From Lumnitzera littorea (lineage: Eukaryota > Streptophyta > Magnoliopsida > Myrtales > Combretaceae): a stretch of 64,000 nucleotides of DNA. The position numbers and the translations under genes were made by a program. The notes below the pieces were generated by a model. It saw only the letters and a program-made list of their open reading frames with translations. It made no database searches and was not told where the DNA came from. Below, in pieces: positions 24,661-35,910 of this stretch. Each line of letters starts with the position of its first letter. The stretch's first letter is position 1. The stretch spans positions 78,462,373 through 78,526,372 of the forward strand of contig JAMXBB010000010.1 in the NCBI GenBank assembly GCA_024138015.1, given 5' to 3'.

Positions 24661-25635
24661 TAGAGGGGACTTACAAGTTGGTTTCAGATGGAGATGTAAA
24701 ATCGAGGTGGGTTATGCAGGCCAACCTGCATAACTTGCAAAAAAAAAAAAAAATGCAGGCTTTTCTAACCCATCTTGCTTAACTCGTAGGTTAAAGCAAA
24801 CCAATCCATTGCGGGGCAAACTAGCTCGCCAACCCACATAAAGGGAAAAAAGAAAAGAAAAGAAAACTTATAGTGCTCTATTCATGCATTGCATTTAGTT
24901 TCATTTTGGGTCCTAGGATTGAGCTTTTTACAAATGTAATTGATATTTTATTTCATTTCAAAACATAGTCATTTATCGAAATCGAAGCAATGCTATATGA
25001 TATGCTCATATCTAATTAACCATAATTATATTATCCAATATATAGTACAGTAATACTATGTTTATTATTAACTATTTTTAATAGGAAATAATAAATATAA
25101 TATATGATTACCTTATATATCAACTTATATGGAACATTCAAAATAATTGTATAATGAAGTTAATCATGATATTAATATTATACTGTATATAATTATTATT
25201 GTTATATAAAGCTAATTATAAATATAGGTTGATATGTTGTTAAATAAGTCTAAGAAACAATTTACTTCTTTTGTTTTTTCATCTTTATGTTTAATTTTAC
25301 CAAGTATATAAATGTGATGCAAATGCACATATATATGTTATGAATATATTTTTGTGGAAAGATTAAAATTTTATTTTTCTAAAATGAAACGAAAATTAAA
25401 TATTATAGTAAATAAAAGCTAAATATAAACATTGAAACCGATAAGATTGTAAATTGTGATTTATAATCTATAAATATTCTACATAATGCATTCATGAGAA
25501 TGAAGAATAGTATAATTTGTGAGTTGACTCGCTTAAACCGTCAACCTGCCGTAGGACGGGTTAGCTAGAAATTCCACCTCGCATTTGCAAGCGGGCTAAC
25601 CCACTAAACCTGGTTGGCTTGCTTGCCCAACTCTA
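24661..25635 (+). mobile_element. Non-autonomous hAT-like element, copy 1 (about 975 bp), inserted in the LINE
   Basis: The right end reads ...GGTTGGCTTGCTTGCCCAACTCTA, whose complement opens TAGAGTTGGGCAAG. The left end opens TAGAGGGGACTTACAAG, an imperfect terminal match. Both subterminal zones are rich in AACCCRC/GGGTTR words, and the middle is AT-rich and non-coding. Similar ends and nearly the same length occur at 61149-62097. No transposase is present. An 8-bp target duplication typical of hAT could not be shown here. LINE-like sequence continues on both sides. Confidence 0.6.
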
Positions 25636-26620
25636 GTTATGGAAGTGGTGCTGCTGGGACTGAAGACTCTCTTGGAGGTTTAGAGGGTTCCATTCATAGA
25701 GTTGTTAATGGAGGATTAAAGGAAAAAATTATGGTTAAAGACTTGGGAAATGGAAATGATGGTGGCCTAGACTTCCTTTTAGCCATGCAAGTGGAGAATA
25801 GAGATGGAAGAGGTGTTAGAGGAAGCCAATAGGGCTACATGGGTGAGGTTGTTTTGTAGCCTTCTTAATCTCGAACTCATAGACACTCTTTCTTCATTAA
25901 TGAGATAAATACCCTTTAAAATCCTTGTATTGAATGTAAGGGGGCAAATTCTAAACAGTGACGTTGTGCGATTTGAGAGTTGTAGATGCCTCGTGATCTT
26001 TAGATTCTTGTTATTACTGAGATAAGGATGGGACATAACGATGCAAAAAAAATTTAAGTTCATGTGGAAGCGAATAATATGATTTGCAGGGAAGCAAATT
26101 GGTTCAAAAGGGGTATTATCATGCTGTGGAACAAAGAAGATGCTATGATTGTAGAGAGTGTCTTCAAGCCAACATGTCACCCTAGAAGTTTAGGTATGTC
26201 ACTTTAACTTATTTTGGTATCTTTCTGCTATTTATGCATCTCCTAGGTTTGAGGAAAGTTGTCAATTGTAGGAAGAATTGGAATCTTTAGCTTTTAGTAA
26301 TAGTAGGGCCTAAGTAATGATTGGAGATTTTAATGGAATTTTTTGTAAAGAGGAAAAGTAGGGGGAAGGGGGCATCCGACTTATTAGATGAGAGCTAACA
26401 AGTACCATCTTGCATGGATAACTATAAGATGATTGATTTGGGCTTTGTAGGGCTCAAATTTACTTAGTCTAAGAGATCAAGATAGTTATGTGATCTGGTT
26501 CAGACTAGATTGATAAAGCATGGGTTAATGGGAGGTAGAGAACCATGTACTTAGAAGCAAAGGTATTCCACTTGGTTTCTAATTAGTTAGACCATTTGCC
26601 TATTCTTTTAGATACCTATC
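25636..26620 (+). pseudogene. L1-type LINE, end of ORF1 and ORF2 endonuclease region
   Basis: After an ORF1-tail-like stretch (25636-25830), the ORF2 endonuclease begins near 25920 (LNVRG, then GANSKQ after a frameshift). Seen in order: a WNKEDAMIVES-like block near 26120, SAIYASPRFEESCQL near 26225, VMIGDFNGIF near 26320, DNYKMIDLGFVG near 26420, and the terminal LDHLPILLDTYL near 26585-26620. These correspond to the AP-endonuclease motifs of plant L1 elements, including GDFN and an [S]DH-P-I-L-L motif in which Ser is changed. The endonuclease nicks target DNA to prime reverse transcription. Stops and frameshifts make it inactive. The gypsy element starts at 26621, in the middle of the coding sequence. 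Confidence 0.88.
26616..26620 (+). repeat. Left target-site duplication CTATC of the gypsy element
   Basis: CTATC directly precedes the TG of the left LTR and is repeated directly after the CA of the right LTR at 33150-33154. Five bases is the usual length for gypsy integration. Confidence 0.9.
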
Positions 26621-27524
26621 TGATGTACTATCAGTCAGTCCCATTACTTACGTGCGCCACCAATGCCTCTAATCCCTTTCCCAAAGAATTCTCTCTTGGC
26701 AACCTATTGATGATGAGAAATTGTACATCGAAGAAAGGTGGTTGAACTCTTTGAGCTCCCCATATTATCAAACATTGATTTGTACACTTGGTAGTGATGA
26801 TGTCGACCATTCTTTTGTCGAGGACCCTTTGTCGAGTACTTTGACCAACTGCTGCCAAGAATCATTTGCTGAGTGATGAGAGATTCACTTAAACGGTTGA
26901 GTAGTTTTCTTTCGGTATACCACTATCTCACTTGTCCTGGTCCCTTTAGTGCCGCAATATTTTGACCCTTCCTGCTTGTTGTGCTTGGAGAATATTCGTA
27001 CGGGTCTAATGCTACATTGCTAATTGTCCATCTCGTTTGACATTTAACTACTTTTCCATTTTTTGGTTCGTTATCCTTTTTACTCTTTTTGTATGTACTA
27101 GGAATCCCCTTTTATAAATACTTTCTTGTAATTTCTTTATTTGTAATGTTGCCCTAGGCACTTATTATAAATAATCCTTTTCTTTTGTAAGCTGGAGATA
27201 ACTTAGATCTTGATACTAAATACCCTGTTCTTGTGAGACAACCCTCTCCAAGTCCATACCTCTTATACTCTTATCTAATCTTGCCGAGTAGCTCATGATT
27301 AGTGGCAGGTAGACCTTGTCATCAACCTGTACATCATATCAAGTGAGGTGTCAAGTCGTATTGTGTTCATTAGTGAGTCACATCCTTCAAGCAGCTTCAC
27401 GTTAGCTACTCTTGTTCAATTGTGGACCGTTTCCCTCTAATTTTCTTCGATATCTCGAAGAACCCATTTTAGTTCAATTCTATCCTAGTAAGTCCTAGTG
27501 ATAACTGAGCTCCTAGGCATACCA
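26621..27524 (+). repeat. Left LTR of the gypsy element
   Basis: Begins TGATGTACTATCAG and ends ...GGCATACCA, aligning along its whole length with 32242-33149. The region about 27110-27190 (TTTATAAATAC, then TTATTATAAATAAT) supplies TATA-like signals for the element's promoter. Differences from the right LTR are mostly C/T and G/A exchanges. Confidence 0.93.
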
Positions 27525-27532
27525 TATATTTT

Positions 27533-27544
27533 TGGTATCAGAGC
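27533..27544 (+). promoter_or_regulatory. Primer-binding site complementary to initiator methionine tRNA
   Basis: TGGTATCAGAGC lies 8 bases after the left LTR. This is the standard plant primer-binding site matching the 3' end of the initiator tRNA, and it fixes the orientation of the element. Confidence 0.92.
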
Positions 27545-27657
27545 TTGAGGTTGAGACCAAGAGCTGTGTAGTATTAGTTTGCTGTGTTTGCTGTTCGAGA
27601 TATTTGTGTATAGAAAGCATTTGCATGAAGTATCCTTGTTGAAGCTTGTATTAAGAA

Positions 27658-28830
27658 TGTCAAACCTTAATGTATAGGGTGAGATTCACGATGTTGAAAG
27701 TGATGCTCATGATCGTGGTTGAGTTAGCCAACAAACACCACGTACTATTGATGAGCAGATACAAAATCTTGCTACTATTGTATCCAACTTAGCTATCTCA
27801 GTAAACAGGGTCTTAGAGGCTGGACTACGTGAAAGAGTAACTGAGCAGGGCCGAGAAACAAGAAATAGGCCGAGGAGGCAAATGAACGAGCGAGCTCTAA
27901 AAGCCTTTCCTGTGAACCAAGTACTACCGTGACATGCCGATAGAGTTGTGAGAAGAAGGTTAGAGTTAGACGAAGTGGAAGAGTACGAAGAGGAAGAAGA
28001 CCGGTATGATGTAATGTATGAGCGTGAGTTCAAAGCGCCAAGGGGTGCCAAGCATCTTAAAGTATAGATTCCGAGCTTCAACGAGTCTGGTAGTATTGAT
28101 GACTACCTTGACTGGGAAGAGAAGATCGAAAAGATATTAGATTTCTCCGATTACGAAGATGCTGTCCGCATTAGGGTAGTCGTGTTGGAATTTTCTAGGT
28201 ATGCAGTAATGTGATGGAAGAAGCTACAGAATGTTCGTCTGAGGGCCCAATGTGAAGTTCGAATATGGAACGAGATGAAGAGAGTTCTGAGAAGTAGGTT
28301 GTTCCTGAACATTACGAGCAAGACACTTTTTGACGACTCCAAGACTTGAGGTAAGGTAACAAAACTGTAGACGACTATGTCCAAGAGTTTCAGTTACTCA
28401 TGATACGATGTGATGTCGATGAGCTTGAGACCCAAACTATAAGATGGTTCATCTCGAGACTCGGAGCCAAGATTGGTCACGTTGTGAAATTGTAGAGTCT
28501 TTCAACTCTGGATGAAACCATCTATTTAGCTTAAAGAGTTAAAAGGCAAAGGTGGAACCAGTTTAGCTGAATGTTAAGTAGTAGAACCATGACGTAGAGT
28601 GGAAATGGCCTATCGAGTCGAGCAAGGAGTGATGAGGCATCAAACAAATCTAAGGTTGAATGCTAAGGTCACATGCCGAATAGACCAAATGAGGGTCGAG
28701 GTAAGAGTAAGACCGAGGAACTTGAGATCCGAAGAGAACAGAGTTAGAAGTTAGGATGGAAAACCTGAGAAATCAAATGTTTCAAGTGTCTTGGCTATGG
28801 ACATGTGGCTAGTTAATGTTCGAACTACTG
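27658..28830 (+). pseudogene. Gypsy gag remnant with a zinc knuckle
   Basis: Gag forms the particle that packages the element's RNA. From an ATG at 27658 there is a Gln/Arg/Glu-rich N-terminus with an acidic stretch near 27965-28010 (EVEEYEEEED-like). The capsid region starts near 28065 (IPSFNESGSIDDYLDWEEK), continues with VVVLEFSRYAVM near 28180, and after a frameshift reads NKTVDDYVQEFQLLMIRCDV near 28360-28420. The nucleic-acid-binding knuckle CFKCLGYGHVAS*C is at 28779-28820, with a stop before its last Cys. The many in-frame stops are explained by single C-to-T changes at expected Gln or Arg codons, or G-to-A at Trp. Confidence 0.88.
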
Positions 28831-30430
28831 TATCATGACCATCAAGGGAGATAAGCCCCAGTTTGAAGTAGAAAGTGTGAGTGAAGGAGAGGAAGAAGTG
28901 GCAACCGATCAGATGTTAGAAGAATTTGAGGAAGATTCAAGACCCGAGATACCCCCTAAGGGCGATGCTGAGTATTGCTTTGTTATTCGGTGATCTCTCA
29001 GTACTTTGGTGGCTAATGAGAACAAGTAGAGAGAGAACCTCTTTCACATAAATTGTCGGGTGAATGGCAAGCTATGTGCTGTGATCATTGAAGGAGAAAG
29101 CTGTACCAACGTCATTGTGCAAGGGGTAGTTAAGGCCATGAAATTGCCAACTCTACCATACCCTAAGCTATATAAGATTCACTAGCTGAATAAGAGAGGA
29201 GGATTACATGTTTCCAAGCAAGTCAGAGTGCCGATTACTATTGGTGATAGATACAAGGACAAGGTGTTGTGTGACGTTCTACCCATTTGTGCATCCTACA
29301 TATTACTCGATTGATCATGGCTATTTGACTTAAGAGTGTTATACGATAGGTATAGAAATCTCTACATGTTTCAAAAGGACGGGAAGAAAGTTATATTGAC
29401 GCCGATGAGTCTTAGGGAAGTACAAGAAGCTTAGGAAAAGGTTGCGAGATCTCTGCAATGGAAGTCTTTAATGATTTCTTGAGCTTAGTTTGCATGAGAG
29501 GTCAAACCCAAGGACTATGTACTTTTCTTGGTTAAGAGACTCCTAGAGGTTAGAGAGGCTAAGAACTTACCTGTTGAAGTGCTACAACTACTTTAGGAAT
29601 TTGCTGACCAATTTCCATCCAAGATGCCGAAAGGATTACCTCCCTTATGAGGAATTGAGCATTGCATCGATCTTCAACCTGGAGTAACCCTACCAAATTG
29701 ACTCACCTATAGACTCAATCCTGAATAGGTAGCCGAGCTAAAAAAGCAAGTTCATGAGTTAGTAGATTGCGGATACGTTTGTGAGAGCACGAGCCCATGT
29801 GGCATCTCAGCCATGCTAGTACCAAAGAAGGATGGATCATGGAGGATGTGCATTGACAGCTGTGCCATCAATAAGATTACTATTAAATACTGATACCTGA
29901 TCTTGCGGTTAGATGACATGCTTGATGAGTTGCATGGTGTACGCATCTTTTCAAAAATAGATCTAAAGAGTGGCTTTCATCAAATACGAATGAGACCAGA
30001 CATGAATGGAAAACAGCCTTTAAGACTCAGGATAGTCTATTTGAGTAGATGGTTATGCCATTTGGTTTAACTAACACGCCGAATACATTTATACGACTCA
30101 TGAATCATATGCTTCGAGCATTGATAGGCAAATGTGTTGTGGTTTATTTTGACGATATTTTAGTTTATAGTGCCGACTTCCTTGTTCATATCAAATATTT
30201 GAGATTGGTCTTTAACATACTTTGTACTAAGAAATTATTCAGTAACCTGAAGAAATGCACACTCTATCAAAGTGAGGTTGTATTCCTTGGATATGTCATT
30301 TCAGGGAGTAGAGTTCGCATTGATGAGGAAAAGGTCAAGGCTATTAATGAGGGGCTTATGCTGATAAGTGCAGTCGAAGTCAGGAGCTTCCATGGCCTAG
30401 TCTCATTCTATTAAAGATTTATCCAGAACT
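28831..30430 (+). pseudogene. Gypsy protease and reverse transcriptase remnant
   Basis: The protease core should be I-[I]-D-[SG]-G/S; here it reads AVIIEGESCTN at 29079-29110, with Glu in place of the catalytic Asp. Reverse transcriptase follows from about 29640: IEHCIDLQPG, then ELVDCGYVCESTSPCG, PKKDGSWRMCID near 29825, FSKIDLKSGFHQIRM near 29950, and MPFGLTNTPNTF near 30055. The catalytic FDD is kept (VVYFDDILVYS, codons for DD at 30151-30156). A 121-codon open frame at 30049-30414 covers the palm and thumb. Stops occur near 29296, 29434 and 29650, among others. Confidence 0.92.
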
Positions 30431-32236
30431 TCAGCTCTATAACTACACTATTGATTGAATTGACTAAAAAAAAAATGTTAAGTTTAACTAGACAGAAAAG
30501 GCTTAGAGGAGTTTTGAAGATTTGAAGTTTAAACTGACATCTGCTCTAGTACTTGCCTTACTAGATTTCAAGAAGGTTTTTGAGGTTAAACATGATGCGT
30601 CTGGTGTCGGCATTGGTGCTGTACTTATGCAGGAGCACTGAACCATTGCTTCCTTCAGCAAAAAACTTCGAGGTGCTGCCTTGAATTACTTAGCCTATGA
30701 CAAGGAGTTCTATGCCCTTGTCCGTATACTCCAGAACTGGCAATATTACCTATTGCTGAGAGAATTTATCATCTATTCTGATCATGAATCTCTTAAGCAT
30801 CTTTGCAAGTAGCAAAAGCTTTCTCGGTGTCACATTAAGTGGGTCGAGTTCTTGGAGACCTTTTGCTATGTCATCAGGTATAAGAAGGGAAGCACTAACA
30901 CAGTAGTTGATGCACTTTCTCATTATCATACCCTTATCACAACGTTGTAAGCTAAAGTGCTTGGATTTGACACTCTACTTGATCGATATGAGTATGACTT
31001 ACATTTTGGGCCTTTAGTAGCCAAATGCAGTGATAGAGGAGCTGTAAACGGATTCTACTTGAGTGAGGGGTTCTTGATGAAGGGCAAGCAGATGTGCGTG
31101 CTGAGTGGTTTTGTAAAGGAGCTGCTGGTTCGAGAAGCTTATGCTGAAGGTCCGGCTAGCCATTTTGGGGAAAAGAGAATGATTGAAATATTGAAGGAGT
31201 ATTTTTACTAGCTAAGGATGATGAGGGATGTGCACCGAATACTTGAGGGGTGTAAGGTGTATAAGTATGCTAAAGGGAGGAGAGAGCCCTATGAAGAATA
31301 CATGCCCCTACCAATTCCCGAGCGACCATGGATCGATATAAGTATGTATTTCATGCTTGGCCTTCCCCACACGCCGAGAAGATACGATTCAATCATGGTG
31401 GTAGTTGATCGGTTCAACAAGATGGGCTACTTCATTCCCTGCGACAAGACTAATGATGCTTTATTCATCGCTAACTTCTTTTTACAGGAAATTGTGCAAC
31501 TACATGGAATGTTGAGAAGTATTATGTCTAACCATGATTCAAAATTTACGAGCTTCTTTTAAAAAACCCTATGGAGGAAACTCAGCACTAAGCTCATATT
31601 CAATACCTCTTGTCACCCTTAGATAAACGGCCAAACTGAAGTAGTTAACAAAACCGTTGGTAGTCTCTTGTGCGCTACTATTGGAAAGAACTCTCGTGAC
31701 TGGGATTTATGCCTACCTATCATTGAATTTACCTACAATCGCTCAACTCACAACTCCACTGGAACATCACCTTTTAAGGTTGTTTATGGACTTAACCCGA
31801 ACCTACCCTTGGACTTAGTTAACAATCCATCTACATAAGGGGAGAGTCAATTCGGCCTGCAGCGTGCCGAAGAGTTTTACTAGTTACACTAAAGAATTGC
31901 CAAGCAATTGACCAAAATTGTAGCTTGACAGAAGGAAATGGGAAGCTATAGAAGGAAACGGGAAGCTATAGAAGGAAACGAATCATTTATGCTCTTAGGG
32001 ACCTTGTCTAGATCCATCTTAGCAAAGAATGCTTCCTTAGCAAGAGAATGAACAAATTATCACCCAGAGTGGATAGACCCTATAGGATCCTGAGGCACCT
32101 TAATGACAATGTCTATAAGATTGAGCTACCTGAAGGTTTTGACGTATCCACTACATACAACGTTACCGACTTAACTCCATATGTGCCCGATGATGATGAA
32201 GGCCAAGATTTGAGGGCAAATCTTCAACAACCCTAG
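30431..32236 (+). pseudogene. Gypsy RNase H and integrase remnant
   Basis: RNase H: KHDASGVGIGAVLMQEH near 30590 carries the first catalytic Asp; YSDHESLKHLC near 30775 carries another; VVDALSHYH near 30907 closes the domain. Integrase: the zinc-binding region near 31150-31275 is damaged (GCKVYKYAKGR, with Tyr for the second Cys). The core begins WIDISMYFMLGLP near 31332 and has IMSNHDSKF near 31525 in place of S-D-[RQ]-D, then INGQTEVVNKT near 31626. The C-terminal part includes VYKIELPEGFDVS near 32113. A 20-bp tandem duplication at 31931-31980 shifts the frame. Integrase would insert the element's DNA; this copy is inactive. Confidence 0.9.
31931..31980 (+). repeat. 20-bp tandem repeat inside the integrase C-terminal region
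   Basis: The unit GAAGGAAACGGGAAGCTATA is present two and a half times, starting 31931, 31951 and 31971 (the first copy has ATG for ACG). Twenty is not a multiple of three, so the duplication alters the frame. Confidence 0.9.
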
Positions 32237-32241
32237 GAAAC

Positions 32242-33149
32242 TTATGCATTACCAATCAGTGGTCCCATTACTCGCGCGTGCCTCCAAGGCTTCCAATCCT
32301 TCTCTCGAAGAATTCTCTCTCGGCAACTTGCTGATGATAAGAAACTGTACATCGAAGAAAGGTGGGTGAACTCCTTGAGATCCCCACATTGTCATACATT
32401 GATCTGTACACTTGATAGTGATGATGCCAACCATTCTCTTGCCGAGAACCCTGTGCCGAGTACTTTGACTAACTGTTGTCGAGAATCACTTATTGAATGA
32501 CGAAAGACTTACTTAAATGGCCAAGTAATTTTCTCTCAGCATACCGCCATCTCACTCGTCCTGGTCCCTTTAGTGTCGTAACATTTTGACCCTTCCCGCT
32601 TGTTGTGCTCAGAGAATATTCATACGAGTCCAATGCTGCACTGCTAGCTATCTACCTCGTTCGACATTTAACTATTTTTCCATTTTTTGGTTTGTTGTCC
32701 TTTTTACCCTTTTCGTATGTATTAGGAATCCCTTTTTTGTAAATATTTTCTTGTAATTTCTTTATTTGTAATGCTGCCCTAGAGACTTATTATAAATAGT
32801 CCTTTTCTCTTATAAACTAGAGATAACTTATATCTTAATACTGAATACTTTGTTTTTGTAAGATAACCCTCTCTAAGTCCATACCCTTTACACTCTTATC
32901 TAATCTTGCCGAGTAGCTCAGGATTAGTGGCGGGTGGACCTTGTCATCAACTTATGCGTTATATCAAGTAAGGTATCAAGTCGTGTTGTGTTCGTTGGTG
33001 AGTCACATCCTCTAAGCAACTTCACGTCAACTACTTTTGTTCGATTGTATACCATTTCTCTCTAATTTTCCTTGATATCTCAAAGGACCCATTTTAGTTC
33101 AATTTTGTCCCAGTAAATCCTAGTGATAATTGAACTCCTAGGTATACCA
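32242..33149 (+). repeat. Right LTR of the gypsy element
   Basis: Aligns with 26621-27524 from about TTATGCATTACCAATCAG to GGTATACCA. The expected opening TG seems changed to TT. It is followed directly by the CTATC duplication and then by LINE sequence. Confidence 0.92.
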
Positions 33150-33154
33150 CTATC
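33150..33154 (+). repeat. Right target-site duplication CTATC of the gypsy element
   Basis: Same five bases as at 26616-26620. Removing the element and one copy lets the LINE frame read ...LLDTY then LTVRSGLKANRPFQF without a break. Confidence 0.9.
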
Positions 33155-34955
33155 TGACTGTTAGAAGTGGCCTAAAAGCAAATAGGCCTTTTCAATTCTA
33201 ACTCATGTGGCTAGAATATCCTAAGTTTAAGAGCTTTGTTTAGAGTCATTGGGATCATACTCTGTTTAAATACCTAGAGGATTTGGAGTCTTTCATTATA
33301 CAGCTCAAGAAGGGGAATGTAGAAGTTTTTGGGCCAATCTATGTTAGGAAAAAAAGCCATTGAAAAGAAGCTTAAGAAAGTGAGGAGAAAGTTATGGAAT
33401 AACCTAGCACAATGGCTAATACATTAAGAAAAAAATTTATAGCAAGAGCCTCAAACTGCGCTTCTTTATGAGGAAAAACTTTGGGTAGCTAAGGCTTGGT
33501 CTAAATGGGTAGTTAAAGGGTAAAGGAACACTAAATTCTTTCATGTGAGTGCCCTATCTAGAAGATTAAAGGTGTAGATTTGTGGGCTATTTGGTAGTGT
33601 GGGAAATTGGGTGTTGAAGACAATAGAGGTACAACAACTAGTAAATATGAATTTTTCTAAGCTATTCAAGAAGGAGCTAGTTAGAAGATTTTAATTGGAT
33701 TGGAGTTATGGAAAGAGAGTATTGTTGGAGGAGGAAAAACTAGTGTTGGGTAAAGACTAATTTGATGATGAAATTAAGAAACCTCTCTAGTGCATAGGTA
33801 ATCATAAAACTCTAGGTATTGATTGGTTGAGTATAGAATTTTTCAAGAAGTGCTAGTCGGAGGTAGGTATGACTGTTTGCAACATGGTAAAGCTAATTAT
33901 AGAATCTCAAGCCATGCTCCTAGAGCTGAACAAGACCTTAATTGTACTCATCCCAAAACTGGTAGGCTCTAATAGGCTCAACGATTTTATGTTGATTAAC
34001 CTTTGTATAACCATGTACAAAGTGGTGAGAAAGCTTTTGGTCAATTGCCTTAAGGAACAATTGACGACTTAATTAGTTTGGAGTAAGCAAGTTTTATCCC
34101 AGGTAGAGCAATGAGTGATAACATAATTGTTTTTCAAGAATTACTTTATCTCTTAGATGGTAGAAAAGGGAAAATAAGCTGGATGTTAGTAAAGTTGGAC
34201 TTAGAGAAGGATTATTATAGGGTTGAGTGGGATTTTGTGAGGACCACCTTATAAAGCTTAAATTTCTCGAACTTATGGTTGAATCTTGTCTCATCCTACC
34301 TAAGCTATACCTCATTTCAAATTATTTTTAATGGCTCAATGTTGGAGAGTTTTGTAGTGTTTAGAGGTCTTAGATAGGGCGATCCTCTCTCACCTTATCT
34401 ATTCATTTTGATTATGGAAATGTTTAGCCGAATGATAGGCTAATTGATGGAGGCAAAAGAATGGAATCAGATAGAAAGTAAAGGATCTACAGTTTGCCTT
34501 TCCCATATGTTCTTTGTAGATAATATAGTTCTATTGGGAGAAGTCATAGATGATAATGTGTGCTGCATGATGAAAGCCATCTAGTGCTTTAGCTCTAAAT
34601 TAGGGCAAAAAGTCAATTTTGAAAAATCATATATTGTTTTCTCTAGAAACATGAGTAGAGAAATCAAAGAAAGTATTTGCAACATCTTTAGGATCCACAT
34701 GATGTTAGTTTAGGTAAGTATTTGGGATTATCGGTTAAAACTGGAGGGTATATTAATCAAACAGACCTTGATTTTATCCTGGAGAAAACTCAAAGGAAAT
34801 TGGCAGGTTGGAATGCTCGTATGCTAAGTATGGATGGGTATAAGCTTCTGATCACTTCTGTTTTGAAGAGTATATCAAATTTCTATTCCTAAGTGATCCC
34901 TTTTTCGAAGTCTATCGCGAACCAACATGTGAAGGTACATAGGGATTTCACATAA
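33155..34955 (+). pseudogene. L1-type LINE, ORF2 reverse transcriptase region
   Basis: Continues the ORF2 interrupted at 26620. Seen: RPFQF and WLEYPKFKSFV near 33190-33235, a Lys-rich linker (KKAIEKKLKKVRRKLW near 33355), and the finger region (KTLGIDWLSIEFFKKC near 33808). Next are NKTLIVLIPKL near 33928 (the I-[TV]-L-I-P-K mark of plant L1), DLEKDYYRVEWDFV near 34200, SLSPYLFILIMEMF-type sequence near 34385, and the catalytic box near 34510, which reads FFVDNIVLLGE instead of F-A-D-D. The second catalytic Asp is therefore Asn. KSIANQHVKVHRDF near 34910 marks the thumb. Interrupted at about 34956. Confidence 0.9.
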
Positions 34956-35131
34956 GGATTGTCGAGCCTGATTTTTTCACCTTCCTGGTTCTTTTTATAA
35001 AATTAGGTCTTCTCTAAATCGATCAGTACTAAACTCTACCTATTTAATATTGATCATCGACTAGAGTTTAAAGAAGTTTTTTAACTTGAAAAGATTCAAA
35101 GTTACCACCCGACCAAAGTCCAGAAAAGGAG

Positions 35132-35170
35132 TTAAGTTATAACCAATTATGTAAATTGGTTATAACTTAA
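35132..35170. repeat. Perfect inverted repeat, 17-bp arms, 5-base loop
   Basis: TTAAGTTATAACCAATT, loop ATGTA, then the exact reverse complement. Checked base by base. Confidence 0.95.
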
Positions 35171-35784
35171 TTACCGATCAATCGATTAAAAAACCAAGTT
35201 ATAAATATGACTTTTTGAAAACCAAAGGTTTGGATTCGAAGGCTAATTTATTAAACTATAAACGGATACCACTTTTTAACGTTTCGAATTTAACATCACT
35301 TTTCAAATATACCCTTTTTAATTTCTAAAAAATAGCTAATTATGATACACGCAACTAAATTAATTAATTTACATAAATATTTAAAAATGAAAAAAATAAA
35401 ACTTTCTATGTTTTAAGTCGTCTCGTACTTACGTACGAGTGTCTATGTACCCATTATTTGGAACCAAACTTCTGCAGTTTGTTCGCTGAAAATATAGTAG
35501 GTTGACTAATTTTTTAACTTTAGAGAAATTGCCGGATTTATATTTTTACCCATTTTGAGTTTATTTGAGAAAATTTCCTAAGAGCCCTAAATTGATTTAT
35601 TTTTCTAAAATGCCCTAGAGTGGAAAGAATCCATTTTATTTTTATTTATTTTTGAAAAAATGCGTTTTTTTAGGTGTTAAAACGTATTTTTATTATATAT
35701 TTTTTATTATTTTTATATTATTAATTATTTTTTATTGTTTTTATTACTTATCTTTTTTTTTTTGTTAAAATGTAAAAATAACTA

Positions 35785-35910
35785 AAACAAAATAAAATAC
35801 TTCCTCTTCTTCTTCTTTTCTTTTTTCTTTTTCTCTTCTTTTTTTCTTCTTCCTTTTCAGTTTTTCTTATTTTCTCTTTTTCCTTTTTCTTTTTCTTTAC
35901 ATTACAAAGC
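35785..35910 (+). repeat. C/T-rich low-complexity tract
   Basis: Almost pure pyrimidines in the form of CTT and TTTTC repeats. It lies within the 3-kb insertion. Confidence 0.8.

Larger units (their letters stand above)
26621..33149 (+). mobile_element. Complete but dead Ty3/gypsy LTR retrotransposon (6.5 kb)
   Basis: It has two LTRs of 904 and 908 bp, a 5-bp target duplication, a primer-binding site, gag, protease, reverse transcriptase, RNase H and integrase in the order that defines Ty3/gypsy. Almost every frame carries stops or shifts, so it cannot move by itself. It lies inside the endonuclease-to-RT part of a LINE. The lineage within gypsy was not settled: I saw no clear chromodomain. 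Confidence 0.95.

Noticed and set aside
31218..31562. 114-codon open frame as a host gene
   Set aside because: It carries WIDISMYFMLGLP and DRFNKMGYF, the integrase core of the gypsy element.
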